A stretch of 64,000 nt of DNA from Setophaga petechia (GCA_024362935.1 JANCRA010000012.1:8680001-8744000), one strand, 5' to 3'. Counted from the first letter of the stretch, positions 38,521 through 51,130 are shown. The notes: generated by a model from the sequence alone, not told the origin. Program-made: numbers and translations.

Positions 38521-41500
38521 CATCTCCCTGCTCATTCATCTTGCATTTCTCTGCTCTGGCTTCCCATTCCTGCTCACATCTCTGCCTTTTCCTTGCTTTC
38601 ACCTCTCCAAAGACTCACAATATCCTTCAGATTTCTTCACTTGGACCCATCGCCCTTCACATTCATTGTCTGCAGCCTACACCATCCAGAAAAGCCATAC
38701 TTCTTTTTTTGTACTTTCTACTTTGCCATGTGGTTGAAATCATGTCAAACAGAGCTGTACCAAACCTCCAGTGTCTGAAGGGAGACTGTCTCTGCTGCAA
38801 GGGAGGGAGAGAGAGAGAGAGAGAGGACAGGATGCTCCTGCCAGGCAAATGAAGTAATATTTAGGAATTTCCAGAAATATTCATGATGTCATTTTTATTT
38901 TTTGAAAGCTATAGAAAATAAAGTTGTGGGTTTTGTTAACAGGAAAAAGAGGATTTATTAGCCTTTTTTGACCCTAGTGGTTAGCCAAAGTTTGGATTGT
39001 TTCAAAACCTAGCTATTTATTTACAAAAACAGGCACTGCTTTCTTTGCTTGACATGAGGAAACACTTTGCTTGCAGCTCTGAGCTCTTTTCCAGCGAGGG
39101 CTGCCTGCAGTCTGTGCTACCCGGCAGCGCCCAGCTTTGTCAGCGCAGCTTGGCTCCCTCAGAACCCTGGTGTCATGTGCCTTCCTTTTGGATGGTGGAT
39201 CCTATTGTTCCAGATAGTTTATTCCACAAAGGAAGTTAGTGGTTCCCTGTTGCCTAATGAGAATGAATAGGGCTGCAATATCTTCTGTTTCCAACAAGCT
39301 TCAGCATGATTTATGATTGAAGGAACTTCATAAGGAGACAGTGGTCTTCCAGTTGTGTTGATTTTTCAAGAAGAAATAATCTGTCTGAAAACCCTCATTT
39401 TTTTCACTACAGAAAAGTTCAGTTCAGGCATGCAGTCTTCATACCATAGACATCTCAGCTCTTTGGAAGTCCTAGCAAAGTCAAGCCTTGCTGTAATAAT
39501 AGCGTGGAATTCCGCCACTGGATGTAATGTTAGCCAGGCTCAAGACTTTCAGAGATTAACCTCCTGGCCAAGCTTCCCTGCTGAAAAGCTGAAAGTAGTA
39601 CATTGCATCTTTTGTTGTTTTCAAGGGTTTGTAAGTGGATGGTCGCTAATGAAAAGGTTAGGGAGACAAAGAGTTAATTTGGAAATCTGAGCTGGTTATA
39701 TAGACATTCAGAATTTGCTGCATCATTTCTGCACTGCATAAAAAACTTTGAATAGGTCTGTGAAATTCTAAAAAATGCATGTAGAAACAACTGACTTCAG
39801 CTCCTGGCTCCAAGCGTTTGCTTCTTCTCTATGTAGGAACATCTCTTGGTCTTTTCCAGTGATTTCTCTCATGGGGATGGTCTGATTTTCCTCCCTCCAT
39901 TCAGACTGGTCCATAATACAGTTTGGAACACATCTCTGAACACCTGTGGTGATGTAGGTCTGAGCAAACCTCCTGTAGCCTGTTCACATTTTGAGTATGT
40001 TGCTCATAGCCACGCTCAAACACAGCCTTACAGACCAGCCAGGCACTGCCACTGCAATTCCCAATCTCCGCACGGTGTACATTCCCAAACTCATGGCACA
40101 GCAGGGGGGCCAGCATCTCTTCCATAATCCAGGCATTTCTTGTTCAGTGCCCAGGCTTTTTCTGAGCTGTCTGCTGGGAAGACATGCTCTCTGCTCTGCT
40201 TCAGAAGAAAGAGCAGAGAGGGCTTTCTAACAGCAGCCTTCTGCTGCATATTCTCACTGCAGAGGACATAAATGCTTTTTCCCAAGAGACAGTGTTGCTT
40301 TTCTTGTTACAGATGCTGCTTCTCACACTCCACTTTATGAGACGACATCTTTTCAGCTTAAGGTGTGAGTAAAGAGCAAAACCAAAGAAGCCCTCCAGTT
40401 GTGTGAGAGTTGTTACAGCATGCTACCTTCCATGGCAGCACAGCAGCTTCCTTGCTCTGGTGCATGTCAGCATTTGGATTACAAATTTACCAGTTTACAA
40501 TTTAACAAAGGGTAAAACACCTTGGGCAGCTTGGTGGGCTGTTACAGGCATCTGAGAGCTTTCTCTTGACTGTAACTTTGGGTATTACTCCTTCTTAAGT
40601 TTCTCTTCACCTTCAGCATCTCAAAGAGCAATTGTCTCTCCAGGGAGAGAGTGTCCCAGGCTCCCTAACACAGAGATGCTCTGAAAGTGTGCTGCATGAG
40701 ACCCTTTTCCATGTAAGGAGCCAACAGTGAGACCTGGGCAGCTTTCTGCATATGCCAGATGTGTAAGTTCAGGGTGAACACAGGCTGAGACAGTGTTCCC
40801 TGTGTCAGACAGGATCTTCTGTGCAGCTGGAGATGAGCACACACAGCCTTGCTAAATCCCCAGTGGCTCATGAGCTTCTCCCCATGGTTCTTCAGTAAAT
40901 CCCCTGTTGCTAGGCCCAGGCTGATGACAGGAGAGAGTGGGAGATGTTGCTCATAGAAATGCACTCTTTCTGAAGAAGCTGTTTATGTCTGCCATCCCCA
41001 CTGTCTTGCAGCTCTTGTTGCTCAGGAACCTCCAGATACATCTCAGACCTGAGTGGTATCATCTTTTCTTTAAGGTTTTGTAACAATGAAGAGACACCAC
41101 ACTCCAAAAAACCCCACCAACTTGAATTAGTACAGGCCAAGGAGTTATGATTAAACTACTCCTTTTATTGGAAAATTTTCATGGTCCTTGCACAAATATG
41201 GAAATGTAGCATGGCTTGTAATGTGTTAATTTTGTACTACAATATACTTTGTTAGAAACTAATGACCTTGCCTATCAGATGCAATTAATTGGAATTTCCT
41301 ATGGAATATGTGATATAAATAGTTGTAATTTCAAAAAAACCCAAATGTTAATACTTTATACTTATATTTTTCATTGCATTGGCTAGTTTGTCCTTAATCC
41401 AGTAACAAACCTTTAGTTGTTCAACTGTGAGAATTTTTTTTTGCTATCAAAAAGCTGACAAAATTCAGTACTTGTGAGTGGAAAAGTATTTCTGCTCTGG

Positions 41501-44303
41501 TAGATTCAGACTTCACTAATGATTAGCTCTTGGTATGCAACAATTTACACCTCGTCCAAACAGGGGTTTTTGTAAAATTTGGCTTTTCATTTGTAATGCT
41601 TGAAGTCACTTGCAACATTATATCCATAAATAGAAACTCTTAGGTGAAACCCCCATATGTACGTTCTATTTCAACCAGACAAATCTTCTACTGCAATTTG
41701 AGCAGCTGCTTAACCCAAAGCAGAGGCCAGGAGCCCACAGTGGAGGGTGAGAGGGGTGAAGGACTGCATCAAGCACTCAGGTAAACAAAATGCTTGTTAA
41801 TCTTTGCCCTCGGCATGCAGCAAGCGCGAGGCAGCGAGCTCTCATCTGGACGAGTATTTGGAGAGAAGTAGCAAACATGCTATAAATTAACACCCTTGTT
41901 GACTTAATGAAAACCTTCCTGCCTTAACAACCTGCCAGACAGGGGTGTGATTGATCTGTCTTCCCAGCAGTGCTCCCTACCACAGAGGAAATGTGTGTAC
42001 GCTGTGAAGGCTGGCTGGAAACGAGCAGTGAGAGCAGCTGTCCCAGCCAAAGATGGGCCATGTCCCCAGCAGTCTCCACAGCCCTGGGTTTGAAGGGTGC
42101 TGCACCTCTGTGTGTGCTGCCACCACAGGCAATCTGTCACCAGCAAGGACATAGCTGAGATTTACTGTAAGGAACTCTGGTTTAAACAAACCATAAACAG
42201 CCTCGGCGCTCTGTGGTTCAGCTGGACTCAGCTTGCTCTTTGCCTCTGAAGCTTCTTGTTACCAGGAGCCTGACTACAAAGACGTGGCTCCTTTCATGTG
42301 GTGTCCTGCCAGGCTGGGTCACAAGTGTGCTACTGAGAGCATGGGACTCCTCCAGTGTCTGCCACTGGCCCCTCTTCAGCCTCTCCGTGGGAGACACCAG
42401 TTCCTCTTCTTTATTATAAGGAATTCTGTGTAGTGAGTTGCTAAACCATCCAGCATCTAAGCCTTCTGGGAGACAATTATAAAGGCAATTGCTCTTTCAC
42501 TTTTTTGGTGCCTCTTCTGTGGATCTGCATGTATAATGCCACCAAGGGCTTTGGACTAGAAAATTGTTTTGTTATAATCAATAAGTTTGCTAAAAATGAG
42601 TGTCTTACTGTTGTCATTTGATATGTATTTTTAAGGGATGCTGAGAGGTTGTGGAGGCCATACAGTGGGAGGCACAAGGAGGCCTTGTGTATCCTTTAAT
42701 AGTGGTCTGAATCTGCCCTGGTTAATTGGTTCATCCTAATAAACATTTGCCAGCAGCTTGGCTGGTAGAAGGGAACTATGAGAATCAGTCCCAAGCATGG
42801 CTTTGCTGTCGAGAGGAGCTATTTTATATGCAGTCCTTCTGATGTTGCAGAGTACAGGAAGGGTATTTCCTTCAGCTTGGGCTGAGGAAAGTGAGAAGGA
42901 GTAGTGAGAGATGGTGGTTGGCTCATGGGCAACCACCATATAAGCAAGATTGCTCATCTTATATGCCCTACAGTAGGTTGCAACCAGGACCTTGTCTTTG
43001 CATGGGATTTTATACTGCAAATACCTATTCCATATTTCCTCTTTGTTGAGAAAAGAAGACCATTTTAAATAGCAGATCCCTGGCATCAATTTCTAGGGTC
43101 CAAAAGCTGAGTGCTTCTGGTGCTGCTTTTGGCAGAGGTGAAGGACACATTGGGTTGTAGAGGCACAAACAAACTTGCATGTAGGAGCTGACCTTTTGGG
43201 ACCTGCTTTAAAGCATTTTGACAGCACACATTCCTTTCTCCCTTGTACCTCTCTGGCCTTTAAATAGCAGATTTCAGCATATAGAGCTTCTGCTCCTGCA
43301 CTCGTGCTTTTAGAGCAAGTGAATTTTCTGCTGTAGTTTTGCAGTTGCTCTGGGTTGATAATTGCTGCTGCCAGTGTGGCTCCCCACCCTCCCTGCTGTG
43401 CCCAAGGGGCAGCAACCCTTGTTCCCCATGACCAGCTGCACAGGGAGGAACAGTCCTGGGCGGACCCACACCAAGGAGGGCATTTCATAGAGATCTGGTG
43501 GGGTAGAAGAGAGGAACAAACAGGAAGGGTCACTGGTGTTCTGCTATGTTAGAGGTATTTCTGGTAGCATGGAGTTATGTCATTAAATGGAGAATGTATA
43601 GCAGAAATTTCAGCCATGAACCTTAGATGTCCCTGATGTGAAAGGCTGTGCGAGAGCTTCTTTGTGTAAGAGTGGCTGCAAATGAAGGAGCAGGATACTC
43701 AAGGCAAGAGAGATTTTGGTAAATATGTGAAAAGGAAGCAGTTGATGCAACATTTCCTCTCTTGAGCAAGGGGCAGCTCAGCTGTCAAGGCAGTTTAACT
43801 CTGCATGGGTCCCAGAGTCAACAGGAGCAGAGGTACTGGCACTGGGATAATCCAGGCGGGATCAGAGGCAGGTTCTCCCACCAATGTACCCCCTCCTACA
43901 TCTTTGTCTGGCTTCCCTCCCCAGCACCCCCTCTCCTTTAAGAAAAATACTGTTTGTAATTTGGTTCACAATTTTGGGAGCAGGGAGAATTTTTTTTACC
44001 AAGCACTGGTTTAGCTCCATTTTCCTGTGTCGTGCACCAGGGCTATTTATAATGACAGTGTTAAATGTGAGGTCTGGCACTGTGCTGGCTATCATGGCTG
44101 GCTAAAAGTCTGCCCTCTAATCCTACTTCTGTTTTTGCATCTCTTTCTCCCAACATTTCAGCTCAGGATGAAATGTTCACATTCTTTTCATGGCTTGGTT
44201 TTACATCCTGATTAAAGAAAAAAGATATGTGTGCTACATAATAGTGCTTGCTTGTTCTTCATCAGATGTGACCTTACCCATGCAGAAAGTGTTTTCTACT
44301 CTC
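38521..44303. other. Unique noncoding DNA
   Basis: No gene supported. A GA dinucleotide run lies at 38807-38825. 41140-41680 is a long AT-rich block with TGCAATTAATTGGAATTTCC-type words, and 41780-41890 is a small CpG cluster next to GTAAACAAA and GTTAAT words; both look CNE-like. Remaining frames overlap on both strands without domain signals. Confidence 0.5.
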
Positions 44304-44338
44304 CAAAAAAAAAAAAAAAAGAAAAGAAAAAAAAGGGA
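44304..44338. repeat. Poly-A / A-rich tract
   Basis: About 16 consecutive A residues followed by G-interrupted A runs. No SINE or processed pseudogene body could be recognised immediately upstream, so it is more likely a simple repeat than a retroposon tail. Confidence 0.9.
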
Positions 44339-47173
44339 AAAGCAAGTTGGATCCATACCAACCTAGAGGTAAAACCACTTTACCAGGAAGACAAAATGTC
44401 ATCCTAACATAGCGGGACTAAGCCACAGGACAACTCCAGAATCAGCTTTCCAGCAGTGCAGCCCTGCCAAGGAATCACAACCTGCTGCTGTGGCTGCTGC
44501 CATCGTGGGTTGGGTTTTTTTAATAGTGTCACTCGAAACGTGGCCATTAGCATAATCTGAAGAGAAGGGCAGGCAGAGGAGGGCAGTGGGCTGCTCTCCC
44601 ACCAGGCTGTCCCCTGACAGCTCCACCTCTGCCTGCCTAATCCCTGCTGCATTGACACAGCTGTGTGTAAACACTTCTTTCTCCCCCTGTGTTCCAATAG
44701 TGCTTTTTCAGAGAAACCTCTGACTTTGGGTGGTGAACAGCCAAAGCACTTCTCATGGCTTTTTCTGTTCCCAAGGATGCAGGCTCTTCAGACCTTTAAT
44801 GGGGCCTTCATTGTCCAGATCCAAATATCTTTCTAGCCTTTCTCTATTGAAATGATGCACCAGATGTCCATGTTAGGGCCATAAAGATTTGGCATTTGCA
44901 GATAGGCAGGAGGAAGCGCAGTGAAAGGAACCATTTTCTCAGTTACAGACTCTCCTGAGGGCTGTGTTTATGTCAAGCCAGGCTCTCACACTTCAGACCA
45001 GTGTAGTCTGCCGTCCATGGGTACCAAAACACACAGGGTGGTGCATTTTTCAGTGGATTCCACCTCTGTGGACTTTCTTGATTTCTGGCTGCTGCTCAGC
45101 TGACAGAAGTGCTGAGGTGCAGACCAAGCCTTGTTTCTCTGGCAGGCTTCTCCCATGTTGCTGCCTATCAAGGGTGCCCACGAGGTTTTGACTGGGAGTT
45201 GCAACAACTGCTGCAAGATGGGGGGGGGGGGGGGAACTGCAATGCTTCCAGATATATTTGCTTTTTCAGCTTCTGCCTGCTAAACTGGCGGGTAGCTGGT
45301 GTACAGTAGGAGCTTTCAAATGCTCCTCCTGTCCAACACAGTATTATCTCCCCCATCCACACCAGGCTGGCACTGCCTGGCATCTCACCAGTGTGAACTG
45401 CACTGGCAGAACCCACAGAACTATGTTAATATTCAGGCATCACCGGGAGTATTGCTTGGGCTAGTTCTTAATTGTATGAACAGGGAGACATCAGTGACAT
45501 CAGGGAGTGTAAGATGTCTCCTCCCCCCATGCTTCAGGAAGGAGGTTTCCAATGCAGACAGTAATACTATGGCAGGTGATTTTTCAACGGCTCTTTTACA
45601 AAGCAATAAAGAGAAGGAGAATTTGCCTTTGAAGATAGGAATTGCCCATCTGAGTGGGTGCACAGCAATGGCAGCATCACACCAGCAACACTGGGTGTGT
45701 GCCTGGACAGCTGTTCCAGCTGCATTCCCTGCAAAGGGCTGAGCTCCCAAATCTTATGCCCACAGAAAGTAATGGAAAATTCTGTGTTAGGGAGTACATA
45801 ACTTACCTGAGACCATACTCTGCAGAGACTTCTTAGCTTGCTTCACATTCCTTTTCTGAATAGGAAAAAGAAAAAGGAAGTTATTTCTATGGAATCTTTG
45901 ATGAATGCTATTTGTAAATCCTTTCAATTATTTTTTCCTCTCATGGAAGCCTAGAAGGCCAGTGTGTCCTTTTTGTGGGGTGTTTACAACCAGACATGGC
46001 CACAAGTGTGGAATATTCCTGTCTTGCAGATGATTTTTCTCCCCCTGCTGTGTCAGAACTCAGCCTGCTGAGCTGAAGCTAAGCATTTTGAAACAACCAT
46101 CAAATTTGTACATCTGTGCTTTTGGATTTTTTTTAGTTTGGGTCTCCCCTCCCCCTAGTTAATACACAGAAGACTTCTCCAATTAGCCTGACTTACCTCT
46201 TAGCCACTTCTGTTGGGTACTCTGGCAGTCACTGCAGCTCAAGGAAGTGATTCCCAAGTTTTAAAGGAAAAATGAGCCTGCCCTCTAGCTGCTGAATGCA
46301 CCGTCGTTCCCATTTCCTTGGCTTTCCTATAGCAGAAAGGAAGGACAGAAAGTCAGTTTTGCTCCCTCCCTTCATGCTTCCTTCAGAGCTCTGATGGTTC
46401 CTGTCCTGCCCAGGGGCTCCAGCTGTGTTTGCCACACGGCTGCTCGGTATGGACACAATCACCTGGATGGTAATTATCTGATAAGGACAGCTGGGTGACT
46501 TTTGCACAGCAAAGCTGGCTCTCCAAGCTACAGGGCAGCAGTTTGTGCCATAATTTCACCTGCATTGCCTCTGCCATGGTGAGGAACCCATGCTTGAAGG
46601 GTAGGACAATGTCTCACAGCCCTCAGGCTCTGGTGATGTGTAGCACCCAAGGTCAGCGCTGGGTTTAAACCATGTGTAGCATAAGGACCACACTGATGAA
46701 GGGAGAAATTATTTTAGGGGTGTCAGCATAGCTCGATGATTTTTGGCTGTGGTAAAGCCTAGCACTGGCCTTTCACAAAAGAAAATAATTTCTCCAGTGG
46801 TCTGAAAGAAAAAAATGGTACATCATTTCAGAAATGTTGAAAGAGTGGCTCTAAGTGTTTTGGTTTTGGTTTTTTCCCTAGAAAAATCAAATAATTTCTT
46901 GCAAAGGAAACCTTCAAGTACTTTCAAGAGGTACTATTCTGTTTTCAAGAAATTGAAACCAAGAAACGAATATTTAGGGAAAGTGGCTTCTTTTTTAATG
47001 CTGCCTCTGCCTAATGAAAGTACTGGAGATAACATGGGTCAGGTCCAGTTCCTTTCTTTGCCCAGAGCAACCATTGCCCTGATTTTGTGATGATAAAGTT
47101 CCTCCTTTCACAGAGCAAATGTATGCTCTGTATCCTCTGACAGGATCCTGGCTGGAGCTGGGCTTGTCCTGAG
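44339..47173. other. Unique noncoding DNA
   Basis: No gene or mobile element recognised. A poly-G run at 45220-45234 is listed separately. Frames in 44900-45800 overlap on both strands and read as chance. Confidence 0.5.
45220..45234. repeat. Poly-G run of 15
   Basis: Fifteen consecutive G residues. G homopolymers of this length are rare in vertebrate DNA, prone to length error in sequencing, and able to form intermolecular quadruplexes. Confidence 0.9.
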
Positions 47174-47318
47174 GGACCGTGGTGCTGATGGACAGTGTCC
47201 ACTCAGGGACAGTGTCACTGATGGACAGCGTCTCTGAGGGACAGTGTCACTGATGGACAGTGTCACTGATGGACAGCGTCTCTGAGGGACAGTGTCACTG
47301 ATGGACAGTGTCTGCTCT
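47174..47318. repeat. 16-bp minisatellite, nine units, two unit types
   Basis: Nine head-to-tail units fill 47174-47318, eight of 16 bases and one of 17. Type A is GGACAGTGTCACTGAT (47207, 47239, 47255, 47287). Type B is GGACAGCGTCTCTGAG (47223, 47271). Edge units at 47174, 47190 and 47303 are diverged. The order B-A-A-B-A from 47223 to 47302 implies a higher-order unit of 48 bases (B-A-A). Because 48 is divisible by three, the minus-strand translation shows a 16-residue repeat, but that is a by-product and not evidence of a protein. Confidence 0.95.
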
Positions 47319-47889
47319 GTCCACTGACCTGCTCTGCATCTCACTCTGTTGGCAGCACACTGGGGCTGACTGGGGCACATGGGCATTTAATTAACACAGG
47401 GGTTAGGTCACCTTGTTGAGAAGGGAGCAAGACAAATCAAATTACCGCTTTTGGAGGCAAAACATTGCTCTTAACCAAAACTTCCTGTTTCTTGGAGAAA
47501 TGGCCTAGCTGAAAGGCTATGGTATAACACCCTCTGTCTGAAGGAAAATGGCTGAAGGGCTGTCAAAGAGCAACTGTTGAGCTGAACAATAAAATCCTTC
47601 CTGGCTCTTGTAAGAAGTTAGAAAGAGGGAAAGAGGAAAACCTCTTTAAACATTTCTGATTTTTTTTCCCTTGGAAAACTTGGATTTTAACTGACATGAA
47701 CTTTGTGGCAAGTGTCCACCATCACTGAATGCTTCAAAGTAAAATGTACAACCTCCTCTCCGCCAGATATTTGGTGAATGCCGTGGGCCAGAGGGGTAAG
47801 GTGAGCAGCCAAGTGGGTAAAGGTTATGTGAAGGCTTTGAACATGACAGAAAACAGCAGAGAGCTGTAAACACAGGCCAAGGAGGTGGA
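47319..47889. other. Unique noncoding DNA between minisatellite and CpG island
   Basis: Mixed sequence with no gene or recognised repeat. Confidence 0.5.
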
Positions 47890-48077
47890 AATTTCCCGGG
47901 GGAGTCGGAGGGTGCACTGAGGGGCTGTGACAGGCGGCTCTCGGCCGCGGCTGTCCGGGACAGGCTTGCAGAGGGGCCTGGGCCGCGTTCCTTAACAGCG
48001 AGCCCGAGGCCTATGAACAGCCGGAGGAGGTGGCGTGTCTGTAAATCCCGTTCAAGAAGGAACTTTCCGCTTGGGAG

Positions 48078-48090
48078 CCGCTAGGTGGCA
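48078..48090 (+). promoter_or_regulatory. CTCF-type binding motif
   Basis: CCGCTAGGTGGCA matches the core of the vertebrate CTCF site (CC-A/G-C-N-AGGTGGCA) at every constrained position I know. It lies in the CpG island. CTCF binds insulators and loop anchors with orientation, and this motif points to the + strand. Confidence 0.6.
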
Positions 48091-48167
48091 TGTGAGGCGC
48101 AGCAGAAGCGAAGAGCCAGGGCAGGAGGCAGAACAGGCTCCGCCGGTCAGGGGCGGCCGGAGGGGCC

Positions 48168-48224
48168 ATGGCCGCCTCAGGCGCCGGGCACAAGAGGCGG
48201 CTTGTCCTGGTGGCTGCATTCTAA
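48168..48224 (+). CDS. Candidate 18-codon micro-ORF in the CpG island
   Basis: An ATG in strong context (GGGCCATGG) opens an 18-residue frame, MAASGAGHKRRLVLVAAF, ending at TAA 48222-48224. The alanine-rich start and good Kozak context resemble the beginning of many island-promoter proteins, but the frame stops before any splice donor, so it would be a uORF or micropeptide at most. A chance frame in GC-rich DNA is the more likely explanation. Confidence 0.12.
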   Translation: MAASGAGHKRRLVLVAAF

Positions 48225-48240
48225 CATATCGCAGCCGTGG

Positions 48241-48480
48241 GGCTGCTGTCTTGAGGGGTTGTGTTTGCTCTGATTGTTTGGTCTGGATTTTGTTTAATTG
48301 TGGTTTCTTTTCATTTTATTTGTTTGTTTGTTGGGGGGATTTTTTGACGTTTTCTTTTGCCTTTTTTGGCTTTTTTGTGAGTTTTTTGGTTTTGGATTTT
48401 TTTTGTTTGTTTGGGGTTTTTTTGTTGGGTTTTTTTTTTTTGTTTTTTGTTTTTTGTTTTGGCAATTTTTTCTTTAAAAA
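48241..48480. repeat. T/G-only low-complexity tract
   Basis: Directly after the CpG island the + strand becomes almost entirely T and G, with very few C or A residues from about 48300 to 48470. Runs such as TTTGTTTGTTTG and long T runs separated by G groups make it up. It looks like a degenerated TTTG/TTTTG microsatellite. The extreme strand asymmetry favours G-rich single-strand structures and R-loops if it is transcribed so that the G-rich strand is the non-template strand. Confidence 0.85.
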
Positions 48481-51130
48481 GAAAAAAATAAAGGGAATTG
48501 TGCGGCATAATATTTTAGCAGGGAGGACCAGCTCACGGTTCTCCACAGGTACCTCCTGGGGTACGAACCAGGAGGGATGTAGGCACCCACCCCCCTGGCA
48601 GGCTGTGTCTGAGCCTTCATAACAGTTACCAGTTACCTCCTGCTGTCTTTTCAGCTTTAAACAAGGTGTTATTTTACAGATGTTCACCGACTGGACCTTT
48701 AACTATGGCCAGATATATTTTTTAAAGGTCATTGCAGAGCCACCATCACTCTATACTATTGCAGTGTTGGAGCTGTTATCCAGCTCTGTCGTCTCTGCCT
48801 TGTAGTGAACCATTTGGTCATTTTCTTGTCGTGTGTGTTTTTAATGTTTAAGTGGAACAAACTCCAACAAAGATCCCATGAAAACCCAGATGACTAATTG
48901 AGGCTACTTATTTGTAGCGATGGGTCACAAACACATCTTTGTTTCTATAGGTAAAAGCATCTTCTACAATGTGCTTTTGGTATGTTCCTGCAATGATTTT
49001 TGCAAGTAATGACCCAGAGGTCTCTTTATTCTCCCAGTGTATTTTTTTTGTTGGCATACACCAGTTTGGAAATAACCCTCTGAATCCTGGTCCTCTGGAT
49101 TGCTTGATCATGGCATAGAATGATATTTCTGCCAACTATCCAGCTTGGAGGAATATTTCAATTTGGAACAGAAAACTTGGTGAATGAACCAATTGAATGA
49201 TATGCTAAAATATATGAAAAATAAAGGGTACTTCTACAAAAAATGTGGAAGCGTAAATAGCCCTGACTATACTTAGGAAGATACAGGTTCTACCTAGTAA
49301 TGAGTCCTGGCCCCTAGGCAGAGAGAGGTAGAGAAGTGTTTTGAAAGGTGAAAAGGCCCCTTAGTTCTGCATTGGGTATTTTTTGTACCACCAATTACCC
49401 ATGGAAGCTGTAGGCTGGATGTGTGAAACATGAGGGCAGGGACATGTTCCCACTCCATCACGTGCAAAGACAATCCAGTCCCTAATTAGATTATGAATTA
49501 CAGGGACTCACCATTAGCTCTGGAAATGGTCTCCTGCCTTCGTTGTTCTGCCCCATCCAATACTTGGGTAGCATTGGCTGGATGGTCTCCATCTGCACCC
49601 TACACGACTACCAAGGACGGTCAAGACATCCATGTTTCTGCTGCTTCAAGTCTTGAGTGGATTTATAACTGAAGGAACAATTCAGAAGTTTTAAGAAAGA
49701 CTTGCTGTTTTGACTACATTTGATTTTTCAACATAAACACCACTAAGAGCTTTTCAAAGCAAACTGATGTGTTTGCTTTTGTAATTTCAGCATTTGCTGT
49801 CAAAACAACCCTCTCGGTGGCTCTCTTGTTCCTGTGGTATGTGGGCCTGTGTGGCTGGCTTTTGGCTCTGCAGTTCAGAAGAATCTGTTGAACTAAATGA
49901 AAGGATGAAGGCAATCCAGCCACTTTAAAAAAGAAAACCAAACCCCAAAGAAACAAGTTATTTAGTAATTTCTGACTGATTTTTTCCTTTTGTCTAAGGA
50001 TTCAGGCTGTAACAATTGGGTATTGGGGCTCTATATATTTCTGCTGATTCAAAGTAAATAGCTCTGTCGTGTGGGAGCAGTGATGGACCTATACTGTGCT
50101 ATTTGATTAGCAGTAAGATGAATTAAAAGGTTGAGGTAGCATTGGATTTACTGTGAAGAGAGATGGTGCTAAAGGAGCCCAAACTGCCTGTTTTCAATAA
50201 TTGTTGTCTCCTACCCTCTGCTTAGTTCGGGCATATTGCCCTTCTCCCTTCCTTCTGCAGAGCACTTTGGCACTCTGGCTTTTTGGTTTTTTTGGCTTTT
50301 TATACTCTGGCAACAAGTGCTTCCCCAGGACCCAGCTGCTGCTCTGACCCTGTCAGATAATGAGCATGGCCTTAGCATTTAAGTTCATGTAAATTAAAGC
50401 ACAAGGAAGGATTTGGTCTCAACTGCATTTGATTTTGACATGCTGATGCTGCATGCTGTAGCCACACAGACACGGAGACCCTCTTGTAGCAGGAACAAAT
50501 CTTGGAGAAGAAATCCCCAGGAGGAGCAACTAACAGGACATAGTTTCACTTTCACAGACATCTGAGAAATCAGAAATGCTCACTATTTACTTTAGAATGA
50601 GCCCAGATTCCTGGGGCCTTGGCTGTTCAGCAGAAAGGTCATGGAGATCATTTGCCTCTCTGTAACAGCCTCGAAGTAACCAGAGAGGTATTCAGTGGGC
50701 AGTGACAGACTAAGAGTCAGTCCCTGCTCATGCCTGGTTTCAGGTGGGAGCTCTGCACCCTCTTGCCCATACACAACAGCATGGGAGAGGGCATGCCAAG
50801 GGGGCTCCCTGTGGAAAACAGTTCCACCTGGCTTTAGTTTTTTTGGCAGAAGCTCAATCCTTGTTTTCCTGCAGCCTGGCTGCTCTCCTAGAACTGGGGA
50901 TGGTCTCTCTTGCTTGGAGCAGAGGTTATATGTCCACAGCTTTGTAGCACTGTGGCCTTAGGCTGGTTGCCTGGACTGGTGCCTTCAAATTTTTGACATT
51001 TTTCATCTAATGGTGAACTTAATCAGTTCTCACTAATGTCACATTTCAGCTGAGTTTAGACAGCAAGAGAGGACGCTGTCTGGTTGCTATCAGGTGAAGT
51101 TGGAGGAACACAAGGTGGGCTGGAGGAGGA

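Larger units (their letters stand above)
47890..48240. promoter_or_regulatory. Compact CpG island
   Basis: About 28 CpG dinucleotides fall in roughly 350 bases by hand count, with GC near two thirds, while the flanking kilobases are CpG-poor. Such islands in birds mark promoters or unmethylated distal elements. No TATA box is visible, as is common for island promoters. Three frames stay open across the GC-rich stretch, which is expected from composition and does not show a gene. Direction of transcription is unclear. A strong CTCF-type motif and a short ORF in good translation context lie inside. It could be an orphan island, a lncRNA promoter, or an alternative first exon of a gene outside the window. 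Confidence 0.7.

Noticed and set aside
38807..38825. Regulatory GAGA element
   Set aside because: A plain GA microsatellite with no supporting context.
44304..44338. Retroposon or processed-pseudogene tail
   Set aside because: No element body or target duplication could be found upstream of the A-rich tract.
47108..47386. Repeat protein with a 16-residue unit on the minus strand
   Set aside because: It is the translation of the 16-bp minisatellite's 48-base superunit, with no other support.
48035..48622. 195-codon frame from the CpG island into the T/G tract
   Set aside because: Its second half is Phe/Leu/Gly low complexity translated from T/G repeats, so it is not a credible protein.
48316..48687. 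Lys-rich 123-codon minus-strand frame
   Set aside because: The lysine run is simply the A-rich complement of the T-rich tract.
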